The notes beneath the pieces were generated by a model that did no database searches, was not told the origin of the DNA, and was given only the letters and a program-made list of their open reading frames with translations. Positions 1 through 9,007 of a stretch of DNA of 15,799 bases are shown one piece after another; within the stretch, counting starts at the first letter, position 1; each line of letters starts with the position of its first letter. Source of the DNA: Isotricha intestinalis (Eukaryota > Ciliophora > Litostomatea > Vestibuliferida > Isotrichidae); contig JAJJLU010004262.1 of the NCBI GenBank assembly GCA_023807065.1, positions 1 through 15,799 of the forward strand, in the 5' to 3' direction. The translations under genes were made by a program, and so were the position numbers.

Positions 1-397
1 TTTTCAACATATTCAGTTTCAATTTCAGGAACTAAAGGATCTTCAAAATTAGGATTAACCATTAAATTAGAAATAACTTTAACAACTTCATTAATAATTA
101 ATTTTGGAGTCAATTGATCTTTAAAAATATAATCTAAACAAATTGAACTATTTGAATTTATATATTTGGATGATATATTTTTGTTTAAAAAGTTCATTTT
201 GGTGTTTTGAAAAGATAATCTTTTGGAAATTCTAATGATTAAAAATAAATATTCCTCCTTTAAATGGTGATTCTAATGGACCCATTAAAATAAATTCATT
301 TGTTTAAATCATTTTCATTCAAAGGCCTTTCTTCATAATTTTCAGGAGGATTGTTTGAAAAATCTTGAATTTCTATTTGAAGTCTCTTTTGGGACAT
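1..397 (-). pseudogene. E2 ubiquitin-conjugating enzyme, broken and partial
   Basis: The UBC fold can be read on the minus strand from the ATG at 395-397: MSQKRLQIEIQDF, then the GP..SPF.GG.F element (ILMGPLESPFKGGIF), FPKDY, the IYHPNI motif (about 161-178) and the active-site segment SICLDYIF, with the catalytic Cys codon at 138-140. It continues to an N.MVNPNFEDPL-like stretch at the left edge, so the last helix lies outside the window. E2s carry ubiquitin or a ubiquitin-like modifier as a thioester on that Cys. The reading frame is broken. TGA at 296-298 rejoins in +1, TAG at 232-234 in +2, and TAA at 158-160 in +2. TGA at 194-196 and TAA at 185-187 sit in frame between FPKDY and HPNI with canonical spacing. 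The E2 identity is firm because HPN, the five-residue spacing to ICLD and GP..SPF all agree. The subfamily cannot be given. It is probably a pseudogene unless the sequence is in error. Confidence 0.78.
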
Positions 398-521
398 ATT
401 AAAATTAAATTTATTCTTCTTTTTTTTTATTTATATTTTTGATTATTTATTATTTTATAGTGTGATAAAAAACAAATTGAAGTAAAATAAAGAAATTCAA
501 GTTTGTTAGGAAAAAAAAGTA

Positions 522-767
522 ATGCTTATAAATATAATTCCTTTGTCACCGATAAAAACGATAGATTGTGAATTTGGGGAAAAAAAATTATTTAATGGGA
601 ATTATAAAATGAATTTATTTAATCCTATAATTTTTATTCCTGATTATAAAGTAGGAAGGATTATTATTCATGGTTATAAAGTTAAATCAAAAAATGAAAA
701 TTATTATAATAGAGATGAAGAAGAGGAAATTGGTAAATTAGTATTATTTCTGAATAAAATAATTTAA
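522..767 (+). CDS. Small unknown protein (81 codons)
   Basis: This open frame starts with an ATG and runs 81 codons to TAA. It is divergent from the E2 gene, with about 125 bases between their starts. The product has a mixed hydrophobic and charged composition, an acidic run (RDEEEEIGK) near the end and no signal peptide or membrane span. I do not recognise it. Weak coding signs are the aspartate, glycine and proline codons (SPIKTID, IPDYKVGRII), which are scarce in random AT-rich sequence. Given how often genes here are frameshifted, it could be the first piece of a longer broken gene. The sequence after the stop (to about 1,080) carries only short open pieces without recognisable homology. 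Confidence 0.35.
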   Translation: MLINIIPLSPIKTIDCEFGEKKLFNGNYKMNLFNPIIFIPDYKVGRIIIHGYKVKSKNENYYNRDEEEEIGKLVLFLNKII

Positions 768-1419
768 AAGAAAGTATGATTTTAGATAAGAAAAGTATAG
801 AAAAAAATATTTTTTCTCTTTCTTTTTTGGTTTTTTCGAGTGTAACGTTGTTTTTTTTTTGGATAAAAAATAAAAGCAAAAAATAATGTAAGGACAATGC
901 ATCTATTTTTTTCTTCTAATAGAAATAAAATTTTAAAAAAGACATAAGATTTATGTTAATGGAACAGTTTTATTTTAATGGTTTTAATTTGGAGGTTTTA
1001 TAATAAATAAAAAGTTTAAGATAAAAATATCTTATTTAGTCCAATAGAACCAAATACATACAATAAAGTGACTCAAATATTTTATTTAACAAAATAATAA
1101 TTTACTCATTTTTTTGATAAATTTAATTACCTTTTATAAATATTTTTTAATAATATTATAATATATAGGTTTTTTTTAATTTTATATTAATTATACGTGG
1201 AAATATTAATATCATTCATAACTTTTTATATAAATTAATTATTTTTTATTCAAAAAAATCAAATTAATAAATCTTTGATAATAAAAGCTTCGATTAAAAT
1301 AATATATAGTTTTCTTATACAAAAATTTATCATTAAAATACCGTATATATAGTAATAGAGTGCTCTTCACCTTATTTAGAAAATCTAGATTTATGAAACA
1401 GAGACTCCAATAAAAATTT
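768..1419. other. AT-rich stretch without a supported gene
   Basis: Only short frames, A/T runs and AT microsatellites are seen here. Short open pieces on the plus strand around 930-1080 could be remains of the unknown gene at 522-767, but no motif supports that. Confidence 0.4.
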
Positions 1420-1760
1420 ACTCGTGTATTATCTTAATTTAAATTTAATAAATGAAAATGAATAAATATGGTAGGGATTAAATTAGTCTGTATTTGAAAG
1501 GGTGCAGGTTAAGGTTTAGGCCTTCTGATGTTTTTTGGCCTTTTAGAGGAATATGGACCAATACGGTCCCGTAAATCTTTTACCTGAAGATCATATCTTC
1601 AAAGGGATTTCTGCAACTGGGGATAAGTCGAATGGTCATTATCTAATCTAAATGTTGAGAACACAGTGAAAACATCACCGAATGCGATTGCTCTGGCTAG
1701 AGACTATTATTATTCTAAAAATTCTGAAAATTTTTGAAAAATAAAAAGGTAGATACCTTT
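1420..1760 (+). other. GC-richer island, possible decayed coding or RNA gene
   Basis: This segment is clearly less AT-rich than its surroundings. An ATG frame at 1553-1651 (32 codons: MDQYGPVNLLPEDHIFKG...) ends in TAA. Reading on in +2 from that stop gives 28 more codons to TGA at 1735-1737, including KTSPNAIALARDYY. Codons such as GCG, CCG, CTG and GTG are used here but are almost absent from the PARP and membrane-protein genes. The TSPNAIALARDYY string loosely resembles the TP..v..AR.hf.C segment of leishmanolysin (M8) metallopeptidases. No HExxH motif is visible, so I do not assign the family. It could equally be a structured RNA: I tested by eye for tRNA, U1-U6, SRP and RNase P signatures and found none. 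Confidence 0.3.
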
Positions 1761-2590
1761 GAAAAATATATTAAGGAATTAGATAGGCTGGAAAAATCTA
1801 TCGGTATTACTATATTTATGGTAATTTATTTTTTCCTTTTTTCCTATATAATTTTGAAATAAAGGATATTTTGCATAAGATTTTTTAAAAATAAGAATTA
1901 ATCAAAATCTCTACTTTTTTGGAATAAATTGTAGAATTTGATAATTTTATCAATTAAATATTATATATATTAAATTGATATTAAAAATATTTCAATTTTT
2001 CAAAATTTATTTATATTTTGCATTTATTTCTAATTTGACTAGATTCAGGATTTTTATTTGCTCTTTTTTATATTCCCTATATAATTATATGCATTTTTTT
2101 TTCTTTAAGTGATATTTTTAATTACCTATTTCTAATCTATAATCATTTAATTTAAATAATCTGATAATTTTTTTGTAATTTTTCTTTTTTTAAAGGTTAT
2201 TCCGACAATTATCCTTTTTTTGTGAAATCATTGTTTATATTTTTATTTTGCTAATATTTATTTGTTATTTGTTAAATTATGTTTATTAATTAAAATATTA
2301 TTTTGTTTTTATAATAAATATAATTAATTATATGCTTTTGATTTGTATAAAATTAATTACAAGGATTTATTTTAAGGTATTTCAAATATTAATAATTTTT
2401 CTTTTAAGTAAAAATTTAAATACTTTAAATCATGGCTAATTCTTATTCATTTTTTTTATATAATTTCTTTTTGTTTTCTTTTTATTTTTAAATTATTTAT
2501 ATATATACAGTTATTAAACAGTTATTTTTTCATTTTTAAATAATTGTATCTATATATAATAATTATATTTACACATTTTCCCATTTTTTC
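1761..2590. other. Extremely AT-rich intergenic sequence
   Basis: About 830 bases of T-rich and A-rich runs and AT repeats. I see no gene, RNA or clear repeat in it. Confidence 0.5.
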
Positions 2591-2602
2591 GTAAAAGTCA
2601 AA

Positions 2603-2624
2603 AAAGATAGGATACGCTATCTTT
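2603..2624. other. Perfect 8-bp hairpin (AAAGATAG / CTATCTTT)
   Basis: AAAGATAG at 2603-2610 is the exact reverse complement of CTATCTTT at 2617-2624, with the 6-base loop GATACG. It lies at the start of a patch (about 2590-2700) with more G and C than its surroundings. No coding frame covers the patch. It may be part of a small RNA gene or a remnant. Nothing identifies the class. Confidence 0.4.
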
Positions 2625-2771
2625 GTAAAAACCACTGTTTAGATCATATAAAAAAATGGTAAATCTCAGTAATAGCTTCTCCCTGATGAGGATTGCTTCT
2701 TATTTTCTTAAATTTATATAAAAAATATAACTAAAATTGTTTTATGAAATTTCAAAAATTTTTTGTGTAAG

Positions 2772-2976
2772 TCAAACCTTATAAAATTGTGTTAATTGAT
2801 TTTCATCAAATGTCACTGATATATTTAATTTTCTAAATATTTCTTCACAATAGGTTAAATTTAGCTGGGTTCCATATAAATTTAGATAGAGTATCAACTT
2901 TTATTATATTTTTAAAATGTATCAGAAAAAGGTTGATTAACTTTTGATTTTTAATATTCCAAATCCCAATCTCCAT
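2772..2976 (-). pseudogene. Possible short coding fragment
   Basis: On the minus strand a frame from the ATG at 2974-2976 (MEIGIWNIKNQKL...) is open for about 43 codons. A second frame then carries NLTYCEEIFRKLNISV and DENQLTQFYKV before TGA at 2772-2774. The second part looks like real protein, with mixed charged and hydrophobic residues and few asparagine runs. Joining the two needs a frameshift near 2875. It lies about 50 bases downstream of the collar-domain gene on the same strand and could be its neighbour or a relic. Family not recognised. Its apparent start overlaps the G-rich repeat at 2965-2979, which weakens the case for that start. Confidence 0.22.
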
Positions 2977-2979
2977 AAA
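2965..2979 (-). repeat. G-rich short repeat, copy 1 (one mismatch)
   Basis: The minus strand reads TTTATGGAGATTGGG, which differs at one base from the TTTATGGGGATTGGG copy at 12631-12645. It lies about 48 bases beyond the stop of the collar-domain gene, in the same orientation as that gene. Confidence 0.4.
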
Positions 2980-3026
2980 AAAAATTTAATAAAAAATAAA
3001 TTAATTTAAATTTTTATGAATTTAAT

Positions 3027-4750
3027 TTATCCTATTCTTTTCCAACAATTAGCAGTTAAATAAGGAGGCATGTTATTATGAGAACCTCCTCCTCCAACAT
3101 TGTCAGTAAAATCTGTTCCCATAAAATAATTGTCTTGTATCATCATGATATGAGAAGAACTATTATCTTGTTTTAAATGATAAATAGTATGACTCTCTCT
3201 GCAATACTTATAATATACATGCTGATGAGAAGGAACTTCATTAATAGTAAGAATATGTTTTTCTTCTCCTCCAGTATCACCAACATCATGATTAGAATCC
3301 GACGCAAATAAGAATCTCCCTCTAATTTTAGTCCAAGAATCTCCAAAAATTTCACTTGGAGATGTATTACTAGAGCTCCAATAATAAGACACTATAGGAT
3401 ATACTTTTTCCAAAAGTTCTTTCTTAAATTCTGCTTTTGTTATTATATTATTTTTATTTATTTCTTTTAAAGATTCAGAGAGATTATATAAATTATTATC
3501 TAAACTAATATTTTTAGCTAGTATATCAAATGAAACTTCTTCATCTGTATTAAATTTAACTTTGATAATTACTTTATTAACTTCTTTTTTTATAATATCC
3601 TTTTCATCATCAATTAGATGATGTAATAATTTAAAAATATCTCCTACATTTCCTAAGTATTTAAAATGGACTGTTTTTTGTGATAAACCTTCAAAATTAA
3701 AATTAGTTTCATATATTGAAGGATTGCTCATTAAATCATCTTGGATTTCTTTTATATTTAAATTTGATTTTTTCTTGGAATAAAATCATATTTATTTCCA
3801 TATTAAAATTACTTAATACTCTTTTATATAAATGTTTTTCTTTCTCTTCTCATTTTCTTTTTCTTCACATATTAGTTTTTCTTTTACATATTTTTGTGTA
3901 ATTTGCAATGCTTCTATTTCTTCATTATGTTTTGAAATTGTTGTAAATATTTCATTTTCTCTTTTTTCACTTTGTTCTTGTATTTCTTTTATTTTATTAT
4001 TGAATAAATTATCGTTTTCTTTTATTTGCTTTAGGAGATCATATTCTTTTCCTTCTATTTTTTTCTGAATGTCATTTTCTTTTTCTTCTATCTTTTTCTG
4101 GAATTCGGCTTTATAATCTTCTAATTTTTTTTGAAATTCTGTCTTATTCGCTTCTATAATATTTTTGAGTTCAACTATAATATTTTCTTGAGTATTTTCT
4201 TTTTCCGTTGTTTGATTATTTATTTCTTAACCCAAAAATTTGACTGATTCTTTAAATGAAAGCACTTCTTCTTAGTTTGTCATTTTTATCATTGGTATTT
4301 CAAAGATTATTTCTTCTGTTATGATATCCATAATATTAATCATTATCTTTATTTTTAATTCATTTTCTTCTAATGTAATATGATCATAATTCAATTCAAA
4401 ACTTTTTTGAATTAAATCGAATTTTTTTTCTAAATTTGCTAAAGAAAGTGTCTTGTACTCTTTAAAATATTCAGGTAAAAAGCTTTTTTCATATATAATA
4501 TTTGAAATTTTTAAATTCTCCTTTCTTTCTTTTACATTAAAAACAATTTCATCTTCATTAAATATAAATAAAAAATCAAAATAATATTATCTTTTATTTC
4601 ATCTTTTTCAGGTTTAGGAATATTTTCTTTGTTTTCTATTGGTCTTTTAGGTGTTTGTTCTTCATTTTGAATATTTCTTGTAAAAATAAAAGTTTTTAAT
4701 TCTTTTTTCTTTTTTTCATTAGGAGCCTTCTCGTTAAAAGAATTTTCCAT
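3027..4750 (-). pseudogene. Coiled-coil protein with phage tail-collar-like C-terminal domain, broken
   Basis: The gene reads from the ATG at 4748-4750 (MENSFNEKAPNEKKKK) to the stop at 3027. The product would be about 570 residues: a charged N-terminus, an alpha/beta module (FNEDEIVFNV to EEIIFEIPMIK), a long Glu/Lys coiled coil (about 4190-3830), a second similar alpha/beta module (FKYLGNVGDIFKLLHHL to DEEVSFDILAK) and a C-terminal domain. That last domain matches the collar / microcystin-dependent-protein type of phage tail fibres: SEIFGDSW.KIRGRFLFASD, GDTGGEEKHILTINEVPSHQH, and the terminal GGGGSHNNMPPYL with WKRIG. In phages this domain sits at the fibre tip. In a protist it implies an acquired domain of unknown use. 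Breaks: TAA at 4227-4229 and 4272-4274 in frame (…MTN-stop-EEVLSF, FLG-stop-EINNQ), and shifts near 4560, 3850 and 3775. The last 234 codons (3027-3731) are open and include the whole collar domain. Confidence 0.7.
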
Positions 4751-4797
4751 ATTTTATTTAATATTTATTTTATTTGCTAAAATAATTTATTTAATTT

Positions 4798-6347
4798 TTA
4801 ATTATTATCACAGAAAATATAATATTCCCCCTTGCTTAAATTTTTTTCTATATAAAGGTGTATATCAGCATTTGACATTGAATCTAAGAAATTAAAATTA
4901 CTATCAGATGTTTTTTGATAATATCCTTGTTTTTGTAATAATTCTTGGATTTTTTTGGTGCAAAGAAAGATAGACATGAACTTTAGGTTTAATTATTGTT
5001 AATTTAGTTAATTGACATTTAATACCATCTTCTTTTTTTATTTTTAATACCGAAGTTTAATAATCAGGATGTATTTTATCCAAGCCCATAGTGACATAAT
5101 ATTTAATAAAATCATTAAAATTCTTATAAAAATCACCATCATCTTTTTTATTTAATCCATTTTCTTTTTCAAAGCTTTGAAGCCCATTTTGGACTCAAAT
5201 AACTCCATTCTCCGTTCCATTCTCCATTTCCCCAAGAATTTCTCAATCTTACAACTTTTTCATTTCCTATTTAATATACTTCGAATACAATATACATAGG
5301 TCGGAGTGATAAACCAACTGCTTCAATGTCTAAATTTGATACATCTCCTGAAGTACCTGCTGTCATTTCAAATCCTTTTTTTGACTTTCGACCATTTTAT
5401 TCCAAATTTCATTCGCTTTGTTTTATTTACAGATAATTGCTCACTGAATGCCTCGGTCAGGATATAGAAAACTTGGTGGAGTTTACTCCACATCCTATCT
5501 TCGCATAACATTCGTTGACTTTTGACCAGGCTTTTTCTAAAATAGATACCTATAATTCATTTCCTTGAAAAGATGCGAAAGCGAATTGCTTGAAATTTGA
5601 ACTTATATAGGGGAATAATCTTCTACTAAATCAAGGTCCCAGACACCATTAATGAATAAATATACACAGTATACATTCTCTTTTGTATATGAGTAGTGTG
5701 AAGGAATAAATCATCGATTAATTTTTTGGCTTTTTTTCAAATAGATATCACACAAAGACCCTATTACTGATAAGAAATAGCAATCCCCAATAGATCCTTG
5801 TTGAATATTATTCAAGGATATTTTATGCTTATCATCTTTTTTTCTAACCTCAAAAACATTGAAATTTTGAGAATCATTTTATTACAATCAATAAAAAATG
5901 ATGATGGGATTAATTCTAATTTATTATTATCATTCCTATCATCATTAATAGAATTAGAATTAATAATATCATCATCACTTTATCCTAAAACATTATATTC
6001 TATTATGTTGATTATTTTTCCCTTTCATAAAATTTCTAAAAATATAAAGAATAAAAAGAATTAAAAATAAAACCAATAATTTCTCTAAAGTAATTTGAAA
6101 AATAAGAAATAAATGAAATATTCCATCCTTTTTTTTCATTTTTTAAACTTTTATTATCATTTATTTTACTAACTAATTCATCACAATATTTCCCTTTCTA
6201 TCCATAATCACAAATATATTTTCCAATTTTACTATCATAAATTCCATTAAAACATTTTTCACAATCTAAATATTTTTCATTATCATTTCTCTCATGAATA
6301 TTATCATTAATATTAGTATCAATTATATTATCATTTATATTATCATC
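4798..6347 (-). pseudogene. Membrane calpain-like cysteine protease with EGF-like segment, broken
   Basis: Minus-strand homology to the calpain (C2) catalytic core is clear though scattered over frames. It includes QGSIGDCYFLSVIGSLC with the nucleophile Cys codon at 5780-5782, YLFINGVWDLDLVEDY, ILEKAWSKVN, MTAGTSGDVSNLDIEAVGLS, VRLRNSWGNGEWNGEW (catalytic Asn codon 5238-5240) and DDGDFYKNFNDFIKYYV, then a C2-like beta domain ending YYIFCDNN and TAA at 4798-4800. Upstream are a Cys-rich EGF-like segment (CEKCFNGIYDSKIGKYICD, then G.KGKYCDE) and an aromatic hydrophobic stretch that may span a membrane. Calpains are intracellular Ca-regulated proteases. The block expected to be P-GHAY reads LSLRPMYIV (about 5296-5310), so the catalytic His is lost. 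Stops inside the homology: 5057-5059, 5169-5171, 5271-5273, 5980-5982, 6036-6038 and 6198-6200 (TAG where EGF modules have Trp). This is a decayed gene. The 5' end is uncertain. Confidence 0.75.
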
Positions 6348-6375
6348 TTATAATAAAAGAAAAAAAGATGATTCT

Positions 6376-6555
6376 ATGGATTTAGATGAGGATAAAGAAG
6401 GAAGACAAAATGAAAAAACTAAAAAAAAAGAAAACAAAAAAAAAGATGATGATGAAGAAGAAGAAGAAATAAAGAAAAAAAAGCAAAAAAATAAGAAAAG
6501 AAAATTTACTAAAAAAGTAAAAGAAAATTCTAAAATAATTTTTTTATTAATATAA
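6376..6555 (+). CDS. Small Lys/Glu/Asp-rich frame (59 residues)
   Basis: ATG at 6376-6378 opens 59 codons to TAA at 6553-6555: MDLDEDKEGRQNEKTKKKEN, a run of Asp and Glu, then a basic stretch (KKKKQKNKKRKF) and a short hydrophobic end. It is divergent from the calpain gene. The composition is typical of charged protist proteins but is also easy to get from an A/G-rich tract, so coding status is uncertain. It could be an upstream piece of the membrane-protein gene that follows, whose start codon I could not find. Confidence 0.3.
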   Translation: MDLDEDKEGRQNEKTKKKENKKKDDDEEEEEIKKKKQKNKKRKFTKKVKENSKIIFLLI

Positions 6556-6724
6556 CTAATTTTAATAAAAAAATGATTTGAATTAAATCTTAAAAATTAA
6601 TTTATTTATTATAAAAATTGTTAATTCTACAATTTTATATTATTTAAAAATAAATAAAAATTAAAAATTAAAACTATACATTATATAACTTATTATTTAT
6701 AACAAAAAAAATTTGTCAAAATAG

Positions 6725-8450
6725 AAAAAAATTATATCTTTTTTAACAAAAATAGATGTATATGGAACAAAATTCCATTTTTTCACATTCAATAAATTAA
6801 AATTTCAAATATGCATTGGAGGACTTTTAACAATAATAATATATTTTTTAGCCATATTATTAATATATATTTTTTGGAAAAAATTTTTTTTATAGAAAAA
6901 ATCCATCATATACTTTTTCATCAATATCAGAAAATTATGAAAAAATACCATTAACAAAAGAAAAAGTAATAATAGCATTTAGATTAGAAGATAATAATGG
7001 ATTTACATTAAATATGTCAAATTATTTTTATCCAGTAATAACATATTATGTTTTTGAACCAGATGAAAAATATCATCAATATTCTTATGAAGAAAAAATA
7101 GAAATTAGAAAATGTGTAAATAAAGATTTTGAAAATGATAAAAGTAATAATTTATTAGAAATGTATGGAGAATTATTTTGTGTTGATTTAGAAGATAGAA
7201 AATTTGGAGGAAGTTGGAATAATGATTTCTTATATTATTTTGATGATGCTCTTTATTTTTGGAAAGATGGACAAAATTATTATCATAATAATACAAATTG
7301 TATGTCTTTAAATTATTTAAATGATTTATTTTTGAAAGAATCATTTTATATGACATTTTATTTTAGTACAATAAATTTTAGAGTAAATAATATAAAAGAA
7401 CTTTTTTCAAGAAAACATGATATTCATTATTGTTTATTAGATAATAAATTAAGAAAATCTGATAAAATATATATTAAAAAAGATATATTAAATGAAGATA
7501 AAGGTTGGTTATTTAATAGTCCTAAAAATTATTCTGTTTGGGGAGTTGATACAATTAAAACTGATTATCAAGTTATTTCTAATGAAGAAATGAGTCAAGA
7601 TAATTTTTCATCATATATTTATAATGCTAAAATACAAGATATAATTGCAATTGTTGGTGATTTATTTACTTTTTTTAAATTTATTGCAAAAACTATTTAT
7701 GTCACTTTTAATTTAAATTTAAATAAAATTAAAAATTGATTTATTTTTAGATTTAAATAGTGATAATAATAAAAAGATTAATTTTTCAAATGAAATATTT
7801 AATAAAAGTTTAATAAAGAGTAATAATAATATTACTAATTCTAATACTAATAATTCTAATATTAAAATGATAAATTCTTTTAAAAATTCTGTTGAAAATA
7901 TTTCAAATAATATATATCTACATTTAAATGATAATTTTTCTAATTCAAATAATAGAAATAAATCTCCTCATTTTTCACAAAATAAAATTATGGTAACAAA
8001 AAATACTTTTAGTTCATCAATATATAAAAAGACTAGGATTAAAATGACTTCCAAGACTTTACTAAAAATTGATTTAGTAAGTAAAAATTTTTACTGTTGT
8101 TATAAATTTTTATATAATAATAAAAAAAAAGAAAATTTAACTACAAAACATATTTATAATTTATCAAATGATATTTATATTGAAAAATGTGATATAATAA
8201 ATTATTTTAATACTTTAAAAGAAGTGAGGTTTTTAAAAAAAATATTTTTAAATAAATATCAGATATTATCATTAAAACTATTAAAAAATTTCAATATAAA
8301 TGATTATTCGAAATTTGATATTAAAAATACAATAAAAAAGTTATTCATTATTTTCAAAATATACATAAGAATAAAATAAATTCAGAATTAGATGAGCATA
8401 TTTTTGAAAATTTGGAAGATAATATTAAATGTATGATATTAAGAAAATAA
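6725..8450 (+). pseudogene. Two-span membrane protein of ciliate type, frameshifted
   Basis: Four frames join into one protein. The first (6725-6892, no ATG) has ISFLTKIDVYGTKFHFF followed by a GG-preceded membrane span (IGGLLTIIIYFLAILLIYIF). After a shift at the T run 6884-6891 the frame reads RKNPSYTFSS and runs through the ATG at 7014 to TGA at 7737-7739, covering a large non-cytoplasmic domain with KDILNEDKGWLFNSP and a second hydrophobic segment, KIQDIIAIVGDLFTFF. The third frame (from about 7738, through 7867-8379) is an Asn/Ser-rich linker and a helical tail (KCDIINYFNTLKEVRFLKKI). The fourth ends at TAA 8448-8450. The order (IDVYG, GG-span, NPS, extracellular domain, KIQD..A.IG span, cytoplasmic tail) resembles large families of putative transmembrane proteins in ciliates. 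Their function is unknown. No in-frame nonsense occurs inside the 241-codon central frame. The breaks may be assembly indels or early decay. Confidence 0.6.
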
Positions 8451-9007
8451 TTTAGGTATAAAGATAATTTTTAATTAAAAACTTTTTTTGAGTAATTGAA
8501 TATTTATTGTAATTGTAATTAAATTAATAAGTGTTTATGAAAAGTTTGATTTAAATTATATAATTAATAATTAAAATATAAACTATATATTTTTTTTAAA
8601 AAAATATTATAAATATATTATATATTAAATATATATTTAATTATCTTCATTATGGGGATTGGGTCTATACCCAATCCCCAATTTTTAATTAAAAAAAAAA
8701 TTAAAAGAATGGTAAACAATTAAAAATATATTAAAAAACTATTACAAAAAATATAAAAAATTTAAAAAAATGTTGAACAATATCAAAATTCTTATTATTT
8801 ATTAACTAAAAAATAAATATTAATTCCTCAAAAATAAAAAAAATAAAAAAATCAAAAATAAATAAATAAATTATATTTAGGATTTTATCTTAAAAAAATA
8901 TATAAAAAAAATTAATTTATTAATTATTATATAATGTTTTTTTTTAATTTTCATGTTTAACCTTATCTCTTTTTCATTACCAACAAAACAGCATTTTCCC
9001 TTATTTT
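8451..9007. other. Intergenic region between convergent genes
   Basis: Apart from the palindrome at 8653-8680, this stretch is A/T runs and short AT repeats without a supported gene. The membrane-protein gene ends on its left and the PG-rich gene ends on its right, so it should hold both polyadenylation regions. Confidence 0.5.
8653..8680. repeat. G-rich short repeat, copy 2: perfect 12-bp palindrome
   Basis: TGGGGATTGGGT (8653-8664) and ACCCAATCCCCA (8669-8680) are exact reverse complements around the 4-base loop CTAT. The left arm with its flank (TTATGGGGATTGGG, 8650-8663) is identical to the copy at 12632-12645. Being palindromic, it presents the same motif to both convergent genes. As RNA it would form a strong hairpin in an otherwise nearly G/C-free region. 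Confidence 0.75.

Noticed and set aside
1547..1600. Serine carboxypeptidase (S10) relic from a G.G..G.LEEYGPI-like string
   Set aside because: The frame is interrupted, the GGPG.SS motif is not intact, and the spacing to any later S10 block is wrong.
2683..2689. CTGATGA as a hammerhead ribozyme core or box C/D snoRNA
   Set aside because: No stem II plus GAAA partner and cleavage site can be arranged around it. The nearest downstream CTGA (about 2814) has no terminal stem with sequence before the C-like box.
3027..3731. Prophage or viral origin for the collar-domain region
   Set aside because: No other phage gene, bacterial promoter, ribosome binding site or change of base composition is present. 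The domain is fused to eukaryote-style coiled coil.
3716..4068. Plus-strand Phe/Ser-rich frames that look like membrane segments
   Set aside because: They are antisense to the Glu/Lys coiled coil of the collar-domain gene. The hydrophobicity is an artefact of complementary codons.
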